From Rhizobium sp. C1 (GTDB lineage Bacteria; Pseudomonadota; Alphaproteobacteria; Rhizobiales; Rhizobiaceae): a stretch of 64,000 nt of DNA. This document shows, piece after piece, positions 54,332 through 64,000 of the stretch (position 1 is its first letter; each line of letters starts with the position of its first letter). Location: NCBI RefSeq assembly GCF_021026335.1, contig NZ_JAJNCY010000003.1, positions 370,718-434,717 on the forward strand, written 5' to 3'. The translations under genes were made by a program, and so were the position numbers. A model generated the notes under the pieces. That model made no database searches and was not told where the DNA came from. It was given only the letters and a program-made list of their open reading frames with translations.

Positions 54332-55429
54332 TTACCGGCGCTTGTCGGCGGCGAGGATTTCGCGAGCAATCTGTTCCAGCGGTACGATCCGGTCGACACC
54401 GCCCTTGGCGACGGCTTCCTTCGGCATGCCGTAGACGACCGAGGTCGCCTCATCCTGCGCGATATTGAAGGCGCCAGCCTGGTGCATTTCCAGCATGCCG
54501 CGCGCACCGTCGTCACCCATGCCGGTCATGATGACGCCCATGGCATTCGATCCAGCCGAACGCGCGGCGGAGCGGAACAGCACGTCGACTGACGGCCGGT
54601 GGCGCGAGACCAGCGGTCCGTCGCGGACGGACACGACATAGCGGGCGCCCTGACGCTCCAGCAGCATGTGTTTGTCCCCGGGGGCGATCAGAACGTGACC
54701 GCGCAGCACCGGATCTCCATTCTCGGCTTCCTTGACCTCGACTTCGCAAAGCCCGTTGAGGCGCTTGGCGAAGGCCGCGGTGAACTTTTCCGGCATGTGC
54801 TGGACAATGACGATGCCGGGCGTGTTGGCGGGCAGGACTTCCAGCAGTTCGCGCAGCGCTTCCGTGCCGCCGGTCGAAGCACCGATGCAGCATACCATTT
54901 CCGTGGTCTTCGCCATGGCGCGGCCGGTCGGCGGCGGCAACACGGCATCGGCTGTCAGCTTGGCGGCGGGGCCTGCAGAGGACGAGCCCGTGCCAGCCGA
55001 GCGTTTGCGCATGGCGCCAAGGCGGGCCTGTGCGGCCGCGCGGATGGTCTGGCGGATGCGTGCGCCGGATTCGGCCAGGAAGTCGGCGGCCGCGATCTTC
55101 GGCTTCAGGATGACGTCGACGGCGCCTGCTTCCATCGCCTGCATCAGCGTCTCGGAACCGGCTTCCGTCAGCGAGGAACACATGACGACCGGGATAGGAT
55201 GCTGCGACATCAGCTTGCGCAGGAAGGTGATGCCGTCCATCTTCGGCATTTCGACGTCGAGCGTGATGACGTCCGGCACGTCTTCCTGGAGCTTCTTGGC
55301 AGCCATGAACGGATCGCCGGCTGCGCCGATGATTTCGATGTCGCCTTCCTCGGTCAGAACCTTGGCAAGCGCCTGGCGGACGCTGGCAGAGTCGTCGACA
55401 ATGAGGACGCGAATTTTCTTCTCTGCCAT
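54332..55429 (-). CDS. cheB: Chemotaxis protein-glutamate methylesterase/deamidase CheB
   Basis: CheB of 365 residues. Receiver domain 1-125 with Asp58 ([11 protein letters not shown]), a linker rich in Ala/Ser/Pro, and the methylesterase domain with Ser185 (GASTGG), His211 (QHMPEKF) and Asp307 (GMGDDGARG). ATG 55429 is preferred over an in-frame TTG three codons earlier since the AGGAGGG site is about ten bases upstream of it. It is the last gene of the visible chemotaxis operon and overlaps the region of the cheR stop. Confidence 0.92.
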   Translation of the reverse strand: MAEKKIRVLIVDDSASVRQALAKVLTEEGDIEIIGAAGDPFMAAKKLQEDVPDVITLDVEMPKMDGITFLRKLMSQHPIPVVMCSSLTEAGSETLMQAMEAGAVDVILKPKIAAADFLAESGARIRQTIRAAAQARLGAMRKRSAGTGSSSAGPAAKLTADAVLPPPTGRAMAKTTEMVCCIGASTGGTEALRELLEVLPANTPGIVIVQHMPEKFTAAFAKRLNGLCEVEVKEAENGDPVLRGHVLIAPGDKHMLLERQGARYVVSVRDGPLVSRHRPSVDVLFRSAARSAGSNAMGVIMTGMGDDGARGMLEMHQAGAFNIAQDEATSVVYGMPKEAVAKGGVDRIVPLEQIAREILAADKRR

Positions 55430-55434
55430 GTTGG

Positions 55435-56286
55435 TCAAACCCTCCTGAAGACCGTATTTGCGACTTGCTTCACCGGTAGATTAAGCCCGGTAATGGTTTC
55501 CGAATGCCCCACATAGAGGAACCCGCCGGGGACCAGATTGTCGCAAAGGCGCTGCAGCACCTTTTGCTGTGTCGGCTTGTCGAAGTAAATCAGTACATTT
55601 CGGCAGAAGACGATCTGCGTCTTGTCGCCGATCTCGTATTTCTCGTCCATGAGGTTCAACCGCGCGAAGCCGACCTTGGCGCGCAGCTTCGGATGAATGC
55701 GGACCTCATCGCGTTCGGGATCGCGCGCTTCCATGACATAACGCTTGCGCATGGACGCTTCGACCGGTGAAAGCATGTTGCGCGGATAGACGCCGCGGCG
55801 GGCGATCTTCAGCACCTCTGTGGACAGGTCGGTGGCGAGGATACCGTAGTCCAGGTTGCCGTTCGCCTTGATGAAATCTTCCATCACCATCGCGATGGTG
55901 TAGGCTTCCGCACCGATCGAGGCGGCGGAGCTCCAGATGCGAAGGCGGCGATGGCCCTCCGAGATCAAGGTCGGCAGACCCTTTTCCATCATATGCTCGA
56001 AATGCTTCGGCTCGCGGAAAAAGTCGGTCTTGTTGGTCGTCACGGCGTCCATCAGATGGATCGCCTCGCGCTCCATACCGTCGTACTTGAAGATGTAATC
56101 GCAGTACTCATCGAAGGTTTCGATGCCTGTGGCGCGCAGCCGACGGCGCAGGCGACCCTCGAGCATAGTCCGCTTGGAGGGCGGCATCTTGATGCCACTG
56201 TATTCGTAGATGTAGCGGGAAAGTCGCTCGAAATTCTTCGGGCTTATTCCTGCATCGTAATACTCTTTTGCTGCCGCGACTGACAC
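55435..56286 (-). CDS. cheR: Chemotaxis protein methyltransferase CheR
   Basis: CheR of 283 residues that methylates receptor glutamates with S-adenosylmethionine. N-terminal helical domain (about 15-70, [19 protein letters not shown]) and the SAM-binding domain with [28 protein letters not shown] and [16 protein letters not shown]. The start is probably GTG 56286. It lies between cheW and cheB in the minus-strand operon. Tethering pentapeptides on the adjacent receptors are not obvious. Confidence 0.91.
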   Translation of the reverse strand: MSVAAAKEYYDAGISPKNFERLSRYIYEYSGIKMPPSKRTMLEGRLRRRLRATGIETFDEYCDYIFKYDGMEREAIHLMDAVTTNKTDFFREPKHFEHMMEKGLPTLISEGHRRLRIWSSAASIGAEAYTIAMVMEDFIKANGNLDYGILATDLSTEVLKIARRGVYPRNMLSPVEASMRKRYVMEARDPERDEVRIHPKLRAKVGFARLNLMDEKYEIGDKTQIVFCRNVLIYFDKPTQQKVLQRLCDNLVPGGFLYVGHSETITGLNLPVKQVANTVFRRV

Positions 56287-56404
56287 GCTTGAACTCTTTC
56301 AGTTTCGGGGCTCAGCATACGGGTAGAAATACCCGTATCTGGCTTAAACAGGGAGACCGGAGCGGCCGGCATGCCTGCCGTCGCCCCAACCGTCTTCTTA
56401 AATG

Positions 56405-56896
56405 TCAGGCCGACTTGGCCTGCGGTGTGGTAACCAGCGAGGACACGTCGGCGCTGTTGAACAGGCGTCCGAGATCGATGATCACCACGAAGCCGCCATT
56501 GCGGCGCACGACACCGGAAATGTATTCCGACGACCAGCGCACGCCGATATCGGGGGCGCCTTCGAGGGCGTCATTCTGGAACGAGGCGACCTCGAAGACC
56601 CGGTCGGCGACCAGGCCGAGCGTCAGCAGACGCCCGGCGATCGGCACGTCGATGACGAGAACGCGCGTATGCGTCGTTTGCGCCATGCCCGACATGCCGA
56701 GCCGGAGCCGGAGGTCGATGACCGGAACGCCCTGACCGCGCACGTCACGCAGGCCGAGGAGGTAATCGGGACCATGCGGGATGCGGAACACATCCTCATA
56801 GTCAAGAATTTCCCTGACCACTTCGACGGGAACGGCAAAGCATTCGTCGTCGAGGCCGAAGGTCACATATTGCGATTCAGAGGCGTTCGTAGCCAT
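56405..56896 (-). CDS. cheW: Chemotaxis coupling protein CheW
   Basis: CheW of 163 residues linking receptors to the CheA kinase. SH3-like fold marks include YVTFGLDDECFAVPVEVVREIL near the N-terminus, LGLRDVRGQGVPVIDLRLRLG in the middle and the VADRVFEVASF region. Start at ATG 56896, one base after the receptor stop, with GGGAGAC upstream. A 118-bp gap with no clear terminator separates it from cheR. No CheA or CheY is in the window. Confidence 0.91.
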   Translation of the reverse strand: MATNASESQYVTFGLDDECFAVPVEVVREILDYEDVFRIPHGPDYLLGLRDVRGQGVPVIDLRLRLGMSGMAQTTHTRVLVIDVPIAGRLLTLGLVADRVFEVASFQNDALEGAPDIGVRWSSEYISGVVRRNGGFVVIIDLGRLFNSADVSSLVTTPQAKSA

Positions 56897-56897
56897 T

Positions 56898-58730
56898 TCA
56901 TGCAGTCTCCCGGAAATCGTTGTCGTCACTGTCTGGACCGCCCATGTCGAGCGCGAAGCCCTTTACGCGTGCCTGCTGTGCAGCGACGCTGTGGTCGGCC
57001 GTGACCTTCCTCGGCGCAGCCTTGGCAGCGACCTTGGCCTTGAGGGAAGGGGCTGGCTTGTGTGCCATGGCTGTCATCGAATGCCGGGACACGTTCTTCT
57101 TCTGGTCGGCGTTATCCACCTTGAAGAACGCGATGGACGCCTGAAGCTCTTCGGCCTGGGCGGCGAGTTCTTCCGACGTTGCCGACATTTCTTCCGATGC
57201 GCCGGCATTCTGCTGCGTCACCTTGTCGAGCTGCTGGATCGCCTCGTTGATCTGGCTGGCGCCGATATCCTGCTCGCGGCAGGCGGCGGAGATTTCGGCA
57301 ACCAGTTCCGCGGTCTTGCGGATATCCGGAACCAGCTTCGAAAGCATCTCGCCGGCTTCGGTTGCGACCTTCACCGTTTCGCCGGACAGGCCGGAGATTT
57401 CGGCTGCGGCCTGCTGGCTGCGCTCTGCGAGCTTGCGGACTTCTGAGGCCACGACCGCAAAACCGCGACCATGTTCACCGGCGCGCGCTGCTTCGACAGC
57501 GGCGTTGAGGGCAAGCAGGTCGGTCTGGCGGGCGATTTCCTGGACGATCGAGATCTTCTCGGCAATCGTGCGCATGGCGCTGACGGCCTTGTTGACGGCT
57601 TCGCCGGAGGCTTCTGCATCCTTCGAAGACTGGCGGGCGATCTTTTCGGTCTGGGCCGCGTTGTCAGCGTTCTGCTTGATGTTGGCGGCCATTTCTTCCA
57701 TGGAAGCCGAGGCTTCTTCGGCAGACGAAGCCTGTTCGGTTGCGCCCTGCGACAGCTGTTCCGAACCGGAAGAGAGCTGCTGGCTGCCGGACGAGACGTT
57801 GTCGGAAGCGGCAAGCGCATCGCCAACCACGCCGCGCAGGCGCTCGACCATCGACTGGAGCGAGATGCCAAGCGTATCCTTGTCGGACAGCGGCTTCGGC
57901 GTGACGGTCAGGTCGCCATTGGCGATCTGGTCGGCAACGTTGGCAGTGTTGCGCAGGTTGCCGGTCATGATGTTGATGGTGTCGACGAGATCCTTGATTT
58001 CGTCATTGGTCTTGATCTGGACTTCCTGGTTCAGGTCGCCGATGGAGACGGCTTCTGCGACCGTCTGGATTTTCTTCAGGCCGGAATTGATGCCGAGGGC
58101 GATCCAGAGGGCGATGCTGATGGAGAGGACGAGCATGGCCGCAACCGAGCCGAGAAGGATGTTGCGCGAATTTGCGTATTCCTGATCTGTCGAGGCGTTG
58201 GTCTCGTTCAGGTCGGCCACTATCGCATCATTTGCCGCCGAAAGAGCCTTAAGCATGTCGGTGGACACCTTGCGGGCCTCGCCCATCGACAATTCACCAG
58301 CCTGGCGATTGCTGTCGCTTGTGTTCTCAATACCCCACTTCAAAATCTGATCGTCGAGCAGTGCCCATTTTTTGTAGGCCTCGTCGTACTCCTTCATTCT
58401 GTCGATAACAGCCTGATTTTTCGTGAGCTTAACGATTTTGTCGGCAATTTGGAGAGCCTTCTCCCGGTTTGCTTTAACCTGTTCAACAAAGCCCTGGATT
58501 GCTTGGCTGTCCGTGCTGATGACGACGTTCTTTTCCATCCGAATGGCATTGAGTACTGCGGTGGCCAGATCGCCCGAGTTGCGAAGATTCGCGGCGGGCC
58601 CGTCAACGATCACGCTTATCGCGGAGTTCAGCGACGAGAGTTTCATAATCGCCAGCGTAGACATGCCCGCTGACAGGAGGATCATCAGCCCGAATGCGAG
58701 CGCGAGCTTGAATTTGATTGTGAAGCGCAT
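56898..58730 (-). CDS. Methyl-accepting chemotaxis protein with 4-helix-bundle sensor
   Basis: Transmembrane receptor of 610 residues. First membrane helix about 10-30, a periplasmic helical 4HB_MCP-type sensor domain (about 31-185), second membrane helix about 186-208, HAMP, and a cytoplasmic signalling domain (about 300-540) with the hairpin tip [21 protein letters not shown]. The tail is a low-complexity Ala/Lys/Pro linker ending in an acidic motif [14 protein letters not shown] shared with the other receptors here. ATG 58730 follows AAGGGG. Confidence 0.88.
   Translation of the reverse strand: MRFTIKFKLALAFGLMILLSAGMSTLAIMKLSSLNSAISVIVDGPAANLRNSGDLATAVLNAIRMEKNVVISTDSQAIQGFVEQVKANREKALQIADKIVKLTKNQAVIDRMKEYDEAYKKWALLDDQILKWGIENTSDSNRQAGELSMGEARKVSTDMLKALSAANDAIVADLNETNASTDQEYANSRNILLGSVAAMLVLSISIALWIALGINSGLKKIQTVAEAVSIGDLNQEVQIKTNDEIKDLVDTINIMTGNLRNTANVADQIANGDLTVTPKPLSDKDTLGISLQSMVERLRGVVGDALAASDNVSSGSQQLSSGSEQLSQGATEQASSAEEASASMEEMAANIKQNADNAAQTEKIARQSSKDAEASGEAVNKAVSAMRTIAEKISIVQEIARQTDLLALNAAVEAARAGEHGRGFAVVASEVRKLAERSQQAAAEISGLSGETVKVATEAGEMLSKLVPDIRKTAELVAEISAACREQDIGASQINEAIQQLDKVTQQNAGASEEMSATSEELAAQAEELQASIAFFKVDNADQKKNVSRHSMTAMAHKPAPSLKAKVAAKAAPRKVTADHSVAAQQARVKGFALDMGGPDSDDNDFRETA
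57124..57730 (-). repeat. Receptor signalling-module repeat, copy 1 of 4
   Basis: DNA encoding the receptor signalling hairpin is almost identical in the four receptor genes: here, about 59122-59717, about 61450-62057 and 63680 to the window end. Identity at nucleotide level, including silent positions, is far above that of the sensor parts and suggests recent duplication or gene conversion. Confidence 0.7.
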
Positions 58731-58847
58731 AAACGCGGCCCCTTGAGTGTTCGGTGTCAAAAAATGGATATCTCTGTATCCGACCTGTATTATTCTTTGC
58801 GAAGACCGATACACTCACTCGTCCGCAAACCGGTTGCCCCGTTCAAG

Positions 58848-58899
58848 GCACCGGGAGCCCCGTTCCCCGGTGCTGATTGGCGCGCGATCATCGCGCGCC
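58848..58899. other. Two hairpins between receptor genes
   Basis: An 8-bp stem (58848-58855 with 58866-58873) and a perfect 9-bp stem with a 3-nt loop (58879-58887 with 58891-58899) sit between two receptor genes. No T run follows on the transcribed strand, so processing or stability signals are more likely than termination. Confidence 0.45.
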
Positions 58900-58915
58900 A
58901 TTCGCTTCTCATATC

Positions 58916-61105
58916 TCAGCCCGTCTGATGAAAGTGGTCGTCGTCGTGGTCGGGACCTCCCACCTTCATGTCGAGTGTGAAACCCTTTGCCTTTGGTGAC
59001 GGTGCGGATGTCCGTGCCCCGGCCTTTGCTGCATTCTTTTTGGCTGACGGGGCCGCCATTTTGGCCGCCGTCGCCTTCAATTTCTTCACCGGGTTCGCTT
59101 CTTCTGCGGCCTCGACCTTGAAGAATGCGATGGAGGCCTGAAGCTCTTCCGCCTGGGCGGCAAGTTCTTCCGATGTTGCCGACATCTCGTCAGAGGCACT
59201 GGCATTCTGCTGCGTCACCTTGTCGAGCTGCTGGATTGCCTCGTTGATCTGGCTGGCGCCGATATCCTGCTCGCGGCAGGCGGCGGAGATTTCGGCAACC
59301 AGTTCCGCGGTCTTGCGGATATCCGGAACCAGCTTCGACAGCATGTCGCCGGCTTCGGTTGCGACCTTCACCGTTTCGCCGGACAGGCCGGAGATTTCGG
59401 CTGCGGCCAGCTGGCTGCGTTCTGCAAGCTTGCGGACTTCGGATGCCACGACCGCAAAGCCGCGACCATGTTCACCGGCGCGCGCTGCTTCGACAGCGGC
59501 GTTGAGGGCAAGCAGGTCGGTCTGGCGGGCGATTTCCTGGACGATCGAGATCTTCTCGGCAATCGTGCGCATCGCGCTGACCGCGCGGTTGACGGCCTCT
59601 CCAGACGCTTCTGCATCCTTCGAAGACTGGCGGGCGATCTTTTCGGTCTGGGCCGCGTTGTCAGCGTTCTGCTTGATGTTGGCGGCCATTTCTTCCATCG
59701 AGGCGGAAGCCTCTTCGCCGGAGGCCGCCTGTTCGCTGACGCCCTGTGAAAGCTGCTCGGCGGCAGAAGACAATTGCTGGCTGCCTGCGGCGACCTGATC
59801 GGCAGCCGACGAGATACCAACGGCGACCGTCGACAACTGCTCGACCAGAGCGTTGATGGCGTCCTTCATCTTCTCGTGGTCGCCTTCGCACTCGATCTCG
59901 ACATACTGTCTGAGGTCACCCTCGCTGACGAGTTCGAGAACACGATTGCCTTCGGCGATCGGCAGGATGATGGCGTCGAGCATGCCGTTGATGCCGGCAA
60001 CCAGCTTTGCGAAATCGCCCACGAACTGGTTGGCTGCGCCACGTTCGCTCAGCTTTCCTTCGGTCGAGGCTGCGATCAGCCGCTGGAGTTCTGTGATGAT
60101 CGCGCGGAAGTTGCCACGCAGCGTTTCAATCGTCTCGTTAATGAAGGCCTTCTTGCCCGGGAACTGTTCGAGTGGGGCATCGAAATTGCCTTCGCCGAAG
60201 GCCTTGACGCAAGCCATGGCCTTCTTCTTGACGGCGATGTGGCCGGCGACCATGTCATTGATCCCCTTGGCCATGACGGCAAAGTCGCCTCTGAAGCGTT
60301 CGACCGGCACGAAGACGTCGATATCGCCCTTGTCGTGCTCGATCGACATGGTGTTCATTTCAGCGATCAGGCCGCGCAGATTGGTGCGCAGGGTCTCGAT
60401 CGTTTCGTTGATGAAAGCCTTCTTGCCTGGGAACTGTTCGAGCGGCGCCTCGAAATTGCCTTCGCCGAACGCCTTGACGCAAGCCATGGCCTTCTTCTTG
60501 ACGGCGATGTGGCCGGCGACCATGTCATTGATGCCCCTGGCCATGTTGCCGAAGTCGCCCTGGAAGCGCTCAGAGGGCACGAACACGTCGATATCGCCCT
60601 TGTCGTGCTCGACCGACATCCTGCTCATTTCAGCGATCAGGCCGCGCAGGTTTCCGCGCAGCGTTTCGATCGTCTCGTTGATGAAGGCCTTCTTGCCCGG
60701 GAACTGGTCAAGCGGTGCATCGAAATTGCCTTCGCCCAGAGCCTTGACGCAGGCCATGGCTTTCTTCTTGACGGCGATGTGGCCGGCGACCATGTCGTTC
60801 ACATTCCTTGCCATGTTGGCAAAGCTGCCTTTGAAGGAATCTGCCGGGATCGTGACGTCGATATCGCCACGATCGTGTTCGGCCGACAGCCGGGCGATCG
60901 ATTGTTCGAGCATGCTGACCGGACGGCCTGCAGCCTCGAGAAGTGCATTCACGGCTTCGAGTACATCTCGGGCGCCCCCTGTGGCGCTCGAAAGTTCGGC
61001 GCGTGCTGAAAAGTCGCCTTCGTTGAATGCGGCTGTCAGATGCCGGATTTGTTCGACGGCTGTCGCACTTTGCGACGACTTCTTCATTTGCGTCAGAATA
61101 GACAT
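58916..61105 (-). CDS. Soluble chemoreceptor with tandem HAMP-like repeats
   Basis: A 729-residue receptor with no membrane segment. After a short helical start, residues about 75-380 consist of a repeated 90-residue unit (consensus pieces [49 protein letters not shown]), present three times nearly unchanged plus partial flanking copies. A further HAMP-like part (about 385-450) leads into the standard signalling domain with the [14 protein letters not shown] tip. ATG 61105 follows AGGGG at eight bases. The tail motif is diverged ([14 protein letters not shown]). Poly-HAMP receptors are known, and this one should sense a cytoplasmic cue. Confidence 0.85.
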   Translation of the reverse strand: MSILTQMKKSSQSATAVEQIRHLTAAFNEGDFSARAELSSATGGARDVLEAVNALLEAAGRPVSMLEQSIARLSAEHDRGDIDVTIPADSFKGSFANMARNVNDMVAGHIAVKKKAMACVKALGEGNFDAPLDQFPGKKAFINETIETLRGNLRGLIAEMSRMSVEHDKGDIDVFVPSERFQGDFGNMARGINDMVAGHIAVKKKAMACVKAFGEGNFEAPLEQFPGKKAFINETIETLRTNLRGLIAEMNTMSIEHDKGDIDVFVPVERFRGDFAVMAKGINDMVAGHIAVKKKAMACVKAFGEGNFDAPLEQFPGKKAFINETIETLRGNFRAIITELQRLIAASTEGKLSERGAANQFVGDFAKLVAGINGMLDAIILPIAEGNRVLELVSEGDLRQYVEIECEGDHEKMKDAINALVEQLSTVAVGISSAADQVAAGSQQLSSAAEQLSQGVSEQAASGEEASASMEEMAANIKQNADNAAQTEKIARQSSKDAEASGEAVNRAVSAMRTIAEKISIVQEIARQTDLLALNAAVEAARAGEHGRGFAVVASEVRKLAERSQLAAAEISGLSGETVKVATEAGDMLSKLVPDIRKTAELVAEISAACREQDIGASQINEAIQQLDKVTQQNASASDEMSATSEELAAQAEELQASIAFFKVEAAEEANPVKKLKATAAKMAAPSAKKNAAKAGARTSAPSPKAKGFTLDMKVGGPDHDDDHFHQTG
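60100..60910 (-). repeat. 270-bp tandem coding repeats
   Basis: The same sequence recurs with an exact period of 270 bp (90 codons); for example the block ATGAAGGCCT or its one-base variant is at 60141, 60411 and 60681. The repeats encode the HAMP-like units of the soluble receptor. High nucleotide identity suggests recent expansion and potential copy-number variation. Confidence 0.8.
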
Positions 61106-61242
61106 TTGATAACCCCTAAACGCCTGCATGTCCCTGTTTAAGCGGTCGGTCGGACCCATTTCCGTCCCGCCCTGTCATTTTCTTTCTTGGTGCGTACCGG
61201 CGGCGGAGCCGCAGGTACATTTCGTATCCCCCCCTCGTGAGA

Positions 61243-63273
61243 TCAGGCGCTCTGCCGGAAATCGTCGTCGTCGCTGTCAGGCCCGCCCATGTTCATGTCG
61301 ATGTTTAGACCTTTGGACTTGGACATTGCGCGGGGAGTAGCGGCCTTCGCTGCCGGACGCTTGGCCGGTGCAGCCATCTTCGCCGCGGTTGCCTGGAGTT
61401 GCTTGATTCCGCGGGTATCGCGCGACTGGTTGGCCGTATCAACCTTGAAGAACGCGATGGACGCCTGCAGTTCCTCCGCCTGGGCGGCGAGTTCTTCCGA
61501 CGTTGCCGACATTTCTTCCGATGCGCCGGCATTCTGCTGCGTCACCTTGTCGAGCTGCTGGATAGCCTCGTTGATCTGGCTGGCGCCGATATCCTGCTCG
61601 CGGCAGGCGGCGGAGATTTCTGCAACCAGTTCCGCGGTCTTGCGGATATCCGGAACCAGCTTCGACAGCATCTCGCCGGCTTCGGTTGCGACCTTCACCG
61701 TTTCGCCGGACAGGCCGGAGATTTCGGCAGCGGCCTGCTGGCTGCGCTCTGCGAGCTTGCGGACTTCGGATGCCACGACCGCAAAGCCGCGACCATGTTC
61801 ACCGGCGCGCGCTGCTTCCACAGCCGCATTGAGGGCAAGCAGGTCGGTCTGGCGGGCGATTTCCTGAACGATGGAGATCTTCTCGGCAATCGTGCGCATG
61901 GCGCTGACCGCGCGGTTGACGGCCTCTCCAGACGCTTCTGCATCCTTCGAAGACTGGCGGGCGATCTTTTCGGTCTGGGCGGCGTTATCAGCGTTCTGCT
62001 TGATGTTGGCGGCCATTTCTTCCATCGAAGCCGAGGCTTCTTCGGCAGACGAAGCCTGCTCGGTTGCGCCCTGCGACAGCTGTTCCGAACCGGAAGAGAG
62101 CTGCTGGCTGCCGGACGAGACGTTGTCGGAAGCGACAAGCGCATCGCCAACCACGCCGCGAAGACGCTCGACCATCGACTGTAGTGCGGTACCCAGTCTA
62201 TCCTTGTCGGACATTGGCTTAGGGGTCACGGTCAGGTCACCATCGGCGATCTTGTCGGCGACGCTCGATGTCGAGCGAAGGTTAAGAACCATGTTGCGCA
62301 TGGAGATACCGAGCGTATCCTTGTCGGAAAGTGGTGCGGGTTCGACGCTCAGATCGCCCAAGGCGATATCGTCTGCAATCTTTGCGGTATTGCGAAGGTT
62401 CGCGACCATTTCCTGCAGGTTGTGGCTGACTTCACTGCTGAGCGCGCCGTAATCGCGTTCCAGTTCGCGGCTGAGATCGCCCGTCGAGACGGTCTTGAGG
62501 ACCGAGGAAATGTCGCGGAAAGCAGCTTCCACTGCCTGCGAGGCACCCTGCATCTGGCCGATTTCGTCACGGCGGCCTGTTTCCAGTGGAATCGCGAGCT
62601 TGGAAAGCGCTTCATTGACTTCGCCGATGGGCTTGGCAATCGTCTTGGCCATCAGCAAGCCGGAAGCGAGCGAGATCACGAGGCTGATCACGATGCCCGC
62701 AATGATGATTTCGTTGACGAGATCCAGCGCATTGGTCTGGGCCTCCTGACGCTCTTTCAGCAGCGTGGCTTCAGCGTTGATGATTTCAGCGACCTTCTTG
62801 CGCAGGCCATCCATGGACTCCTTGCCGGCGCCGGAGATTTCGGTCTGACGGGCGATCTCCTGGGTTTCAGGATGTGCCATCTGGGCAATTGCCTTGTCGG
62901 CAATCGAAGTGTGCCAGGTTTCGGCCAACCTGCGGACCTCGTCGAGGCGCTGCTGCTGAGCCGGATTGTCTGCGGTCAGGCTCTTGGCGTCGCTCCATGC
63001 CTTGCCGAAGGCCTCCCAGCCGCTCTTGTAGGGATCCAGAAATTGCTGTTCATTGGAAAGAAGGAAGCCGCGGTAGCCTGTTTCCTGATTGACCATGTTG
63101 GCGACAATGTCATTCGACGCTGCGATCACCTTCATCGTGTGATCGTTCCAGAACGTGGTTTGCCGAACTTCGTTGGACTTCAGATAGATCACGGTGTTGA
63201 CGGAGAGAATTGTCAGAATGATCAGCCCGAGGGCGAGCATGAGCTTCTTGGGGATGGACAGGTTGTTCAACAT
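61243..63273 (-). CDS. Methyl-accepting chemotaxis protein with CHASE3-type sensor
   Basis: Transmembrane receptor of 676 residues. First helix about 12-32, periplasmic CHASE3-like domain (about 35-185; [20 protein letters not shown] is typical), second helix about 190-212, HAMP regions with repeated [13 protein letters not shown] and [13 protein letters not shown] segments, and the signalling domain with the common tip. The C-terminal tail ends [17 protein letters not shown] 63273 follows AAGGACG. It shares near-identical signalling DNA with its neighbours and lies in the same operon direction. Confidence 0.88.
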   Translation of the reverse strand: MLNNLSIPKKLMLALGLIILTILSVNTVIYLKSNEVRQTTFWNDHTMKVIAASNDIVANMVNQETGYRGFLLSNEQQFLDPYKSGWEAFGKAWSDAKSLTADNPAQQQRLDEVRRLAETWHTSIADKAIAQMAHPETQEIARQTEISGAGKESMDGLRKKVAEIINAEATLLKERQEAQTNALDLVNEIIIAGIVISLVISLASGLLMAKTIAKPIGEVNEALSKLAIPLETGRRDEIGQMQGASQAVEAAFRDISSVLKTVSTGDLSRELERDYGALSSEVSHNLQEMVANLRNTAKIADDIALGDLSVEPAPLSDKDTLGISMRNMVLNLRSTSSVADKIADGDLTVTPKPMSDKDRLGTALQSMVERLRGVVGDALVASDNVSSGSQQLSSGSEQLSQGATEQASSAEEASASMEEMAANIKQNADNAAQTEKIARQSSKDAEASGEAVNRAVSAMRTIAEKISIVQEIARQTDLLALNAAVEAARAGEHGRGFAVVASEVRKLAERSQQAAAEISGLSGETVKVATEAGEMLSKLVPDIRKTAELVAEISAACREQDIGASQINEAIQQLDKVTQQNAGASEEMSATSEELAAQAEELQASIAFFKVDTANQSRDTRGIKQLQATAAKMAAPAKRPAAKAATPRAMSKSKGLNIDMNMGGPDSDDDDFRQSA

Positions 63274-63466
63274 GGTGGTCGTCCTTTGAAGGCGATTTCA
63301 TCTAGTTTTTCAGCGCGGTTCGGTTCGCCTTGTTGTTCTTTCGGCGGTCGTCCGGAAGGCAATCCGTCGCTGGTTCTCTCCACGGAGCGCTCTCTGAACG
63401 CGCCCGTTATTGTCAGTCGTGGGCCCGGGCCTCGTCACAGGGGAAGAAGCCCGGGGAATTGCTGCA

Positions 63467-64000
63467 TCACGCACTCTGGCGGAAGTCGTTGTCGTCGCTG
63501 TCGGGGCCGCCCATGTCCATGTCGAGCGTGAAGCCCTTGGACGATTGGCGAGACTGGACCTTTGCCGGTGCGGTCTTGGGAGCCGGACGCTTGGCAGCCG
63601 GAGCCGACATCTTTGCTGCGACGGTCTTCAGCTTCTTCACATTGGCCGTTTCGTGCGAACCCGCCGCATCGACCCGGAAGAACGCGATGGACGCCTGAAG
63701 CTCTTCCGCCTGGGCGGCGAGTTCTTCCGATGTTGCCGACATTTCTTCCGATGCGCCGGCATTCTGCTGCGTCACCTTGTCGAGCTGCTGGATCGCCTCG
63801 TTGATCTGGCTGGCGCCGATATCCTGCTCGCGGCAGGCGGCCGAGATTTCGGCAACCAGTTCCGCGGTCTTGCGGATATCCGGAACCAGCTTCGACAGCA
63901 TCTCGCCGGCTTCGGTTGCGACCTTCACCGTTTCGCCGGACAGGCCGGAGATTTCGGCAGCGGCCTGCTGGCTGCGCTCTGCGAGCTTGCGGACTTCGGA
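63467..64000 (-). CDS. Methyl-accepting chemotaxis protein, C-terminal part (cut by window end)
   Basis: Only the last ~177 codons are in the window. They encode the end of the signalling domain ([11 protein letters not shown] onward, QEQDIG-like [14 protein letters not shown]) and a long Ala/Lys/Pro linker. They finish with the tail [14 protein letters not shown], nearly identical to those of the next two receptors. The sensor domain lies beyond the right edge, so ligand type is unknown. The gene is upstream of the other receptors on the minus strand. Confidence 0.88.
   Translation of the reverse strand, partial: SEVRKLAERSQQAAAEISGLSGETVKVATEAGEMLSKLVPDIRKTAELVAEISAACREQDIGASQINEAIQQLDKVTQQNAGASEEMSATSEELAAQAEELQASIAFFRVDAAGSHETANVKKLKTVAAKMSAPAAKRPAPKTAPAKVQSRQSSKGFTLDMDMGGPDSDDNDFRQSA

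Noticed and set aside
60100..60910. CRISPR-like repeat array
   Set aside because: The repeats are 270 bp long, contiguous and in frame within a receptor gene, without spacers.
63424..63457. Terminator between the last two receptor genes
   Set aside because: A short GC stem is present, but the loop is long and no T run follows on the transcribed strand.

Overview
The window is a gene-dense stretch of a GC-rich alphaproteobacterial genome, most likely Rhizobiaceae (Rhizobium, Agrobacterium, Shinella or Ensifer type). The signs are many ABC uptake operons, an AgpA-type alpha-galactoside locus, LysR, ROK and GntR regulators beside catabolic operons, a yfhM-pbpC pair, and a row of methyl-accepting chemotaxis receptors ahead of cheW-cheR-cheB. 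No RNA gene, CRISPR array, prophage or intact insertion sequence was seen. The only mobile-element trace is an IS6-like transposase fragment near 8.5 kb.

Layout. 0.26-7.8 kb: a GH4 alpha-galactosidase and a peptide-type ABC importer (agp-like). 7.9-8.8 kb: a small membrane protein, two perfect hairpins and the IS6 remnant. 8.8-13.2 kb: a hydroxyquinol lower pathway with a divergent LysR regulator, two intradiol dioxygenases (one with a Gln at an iron-ligand position), maleylacetate reductase, and a deletion scar fusing the start of a solute-binding protein to the end of a FAD monooxygenase. 13.5-14.2 kb: an FAH-family hydrolase. 14.4-22.4 kb: a ROK regulator divergent from a CUT1 sugar-type ABC importer, a glycerophosphodiester phosphodiesterase and a metallophosphoesterase, which looks like a phosphodiester scavenging operon.

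22.4-37.8 kb is the most interesting part: a probable island for methoxylated aromatic acids (lignin monomers). It holds a LigM-like tetrahydrofolate-dependent O-demethylase, metF and purU to handle the methyl group, and a GntR regulator. It also holds a LIV-type ABC importer and a ring-cleavage branch made of a VOC-fold extradiol dioxygenase, a GalB-like PIG-L hydratase, an RraA-type aldolase and a PrpF-type tautomerase. A LysR regulator with two helix-turn-helix domains and a DUF1932-type oxidoreductase lie divergent to that branch. A palindrome, TGTATACA, lies upstream of metF/purU, gntR, ligM and the LIV operon and was not noticed elsewhere. It probably marks a GntR regulon that ties import, demethylation and C1 disposal together. 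An unrelated Uma2-family gene sits between ligM and the LIV operon.

38-44.7 kb: a lone receiver protein, a 1498-residue double-module hybrid histidine kinase, an AcuI/YhdH reductase and an orphan ParA-type ATPase. 44.9-54.3 kb: PBP1C, a large alpha-2-macroglobulin-like lipoprotein-type protein, a 48-residue membrane peptide, an RBBP9-like hydrolase and a 1-Cys peroxiredoxin. 54.3-64.0 kb (minus strand): four chemoreceptors followed by cheW, cheR and cheB. One receptor is soluble and carries exact 270-bp HAMP-like repeats. The most upstream receptor is cut by the window end, and cheA and cheY are not in view.
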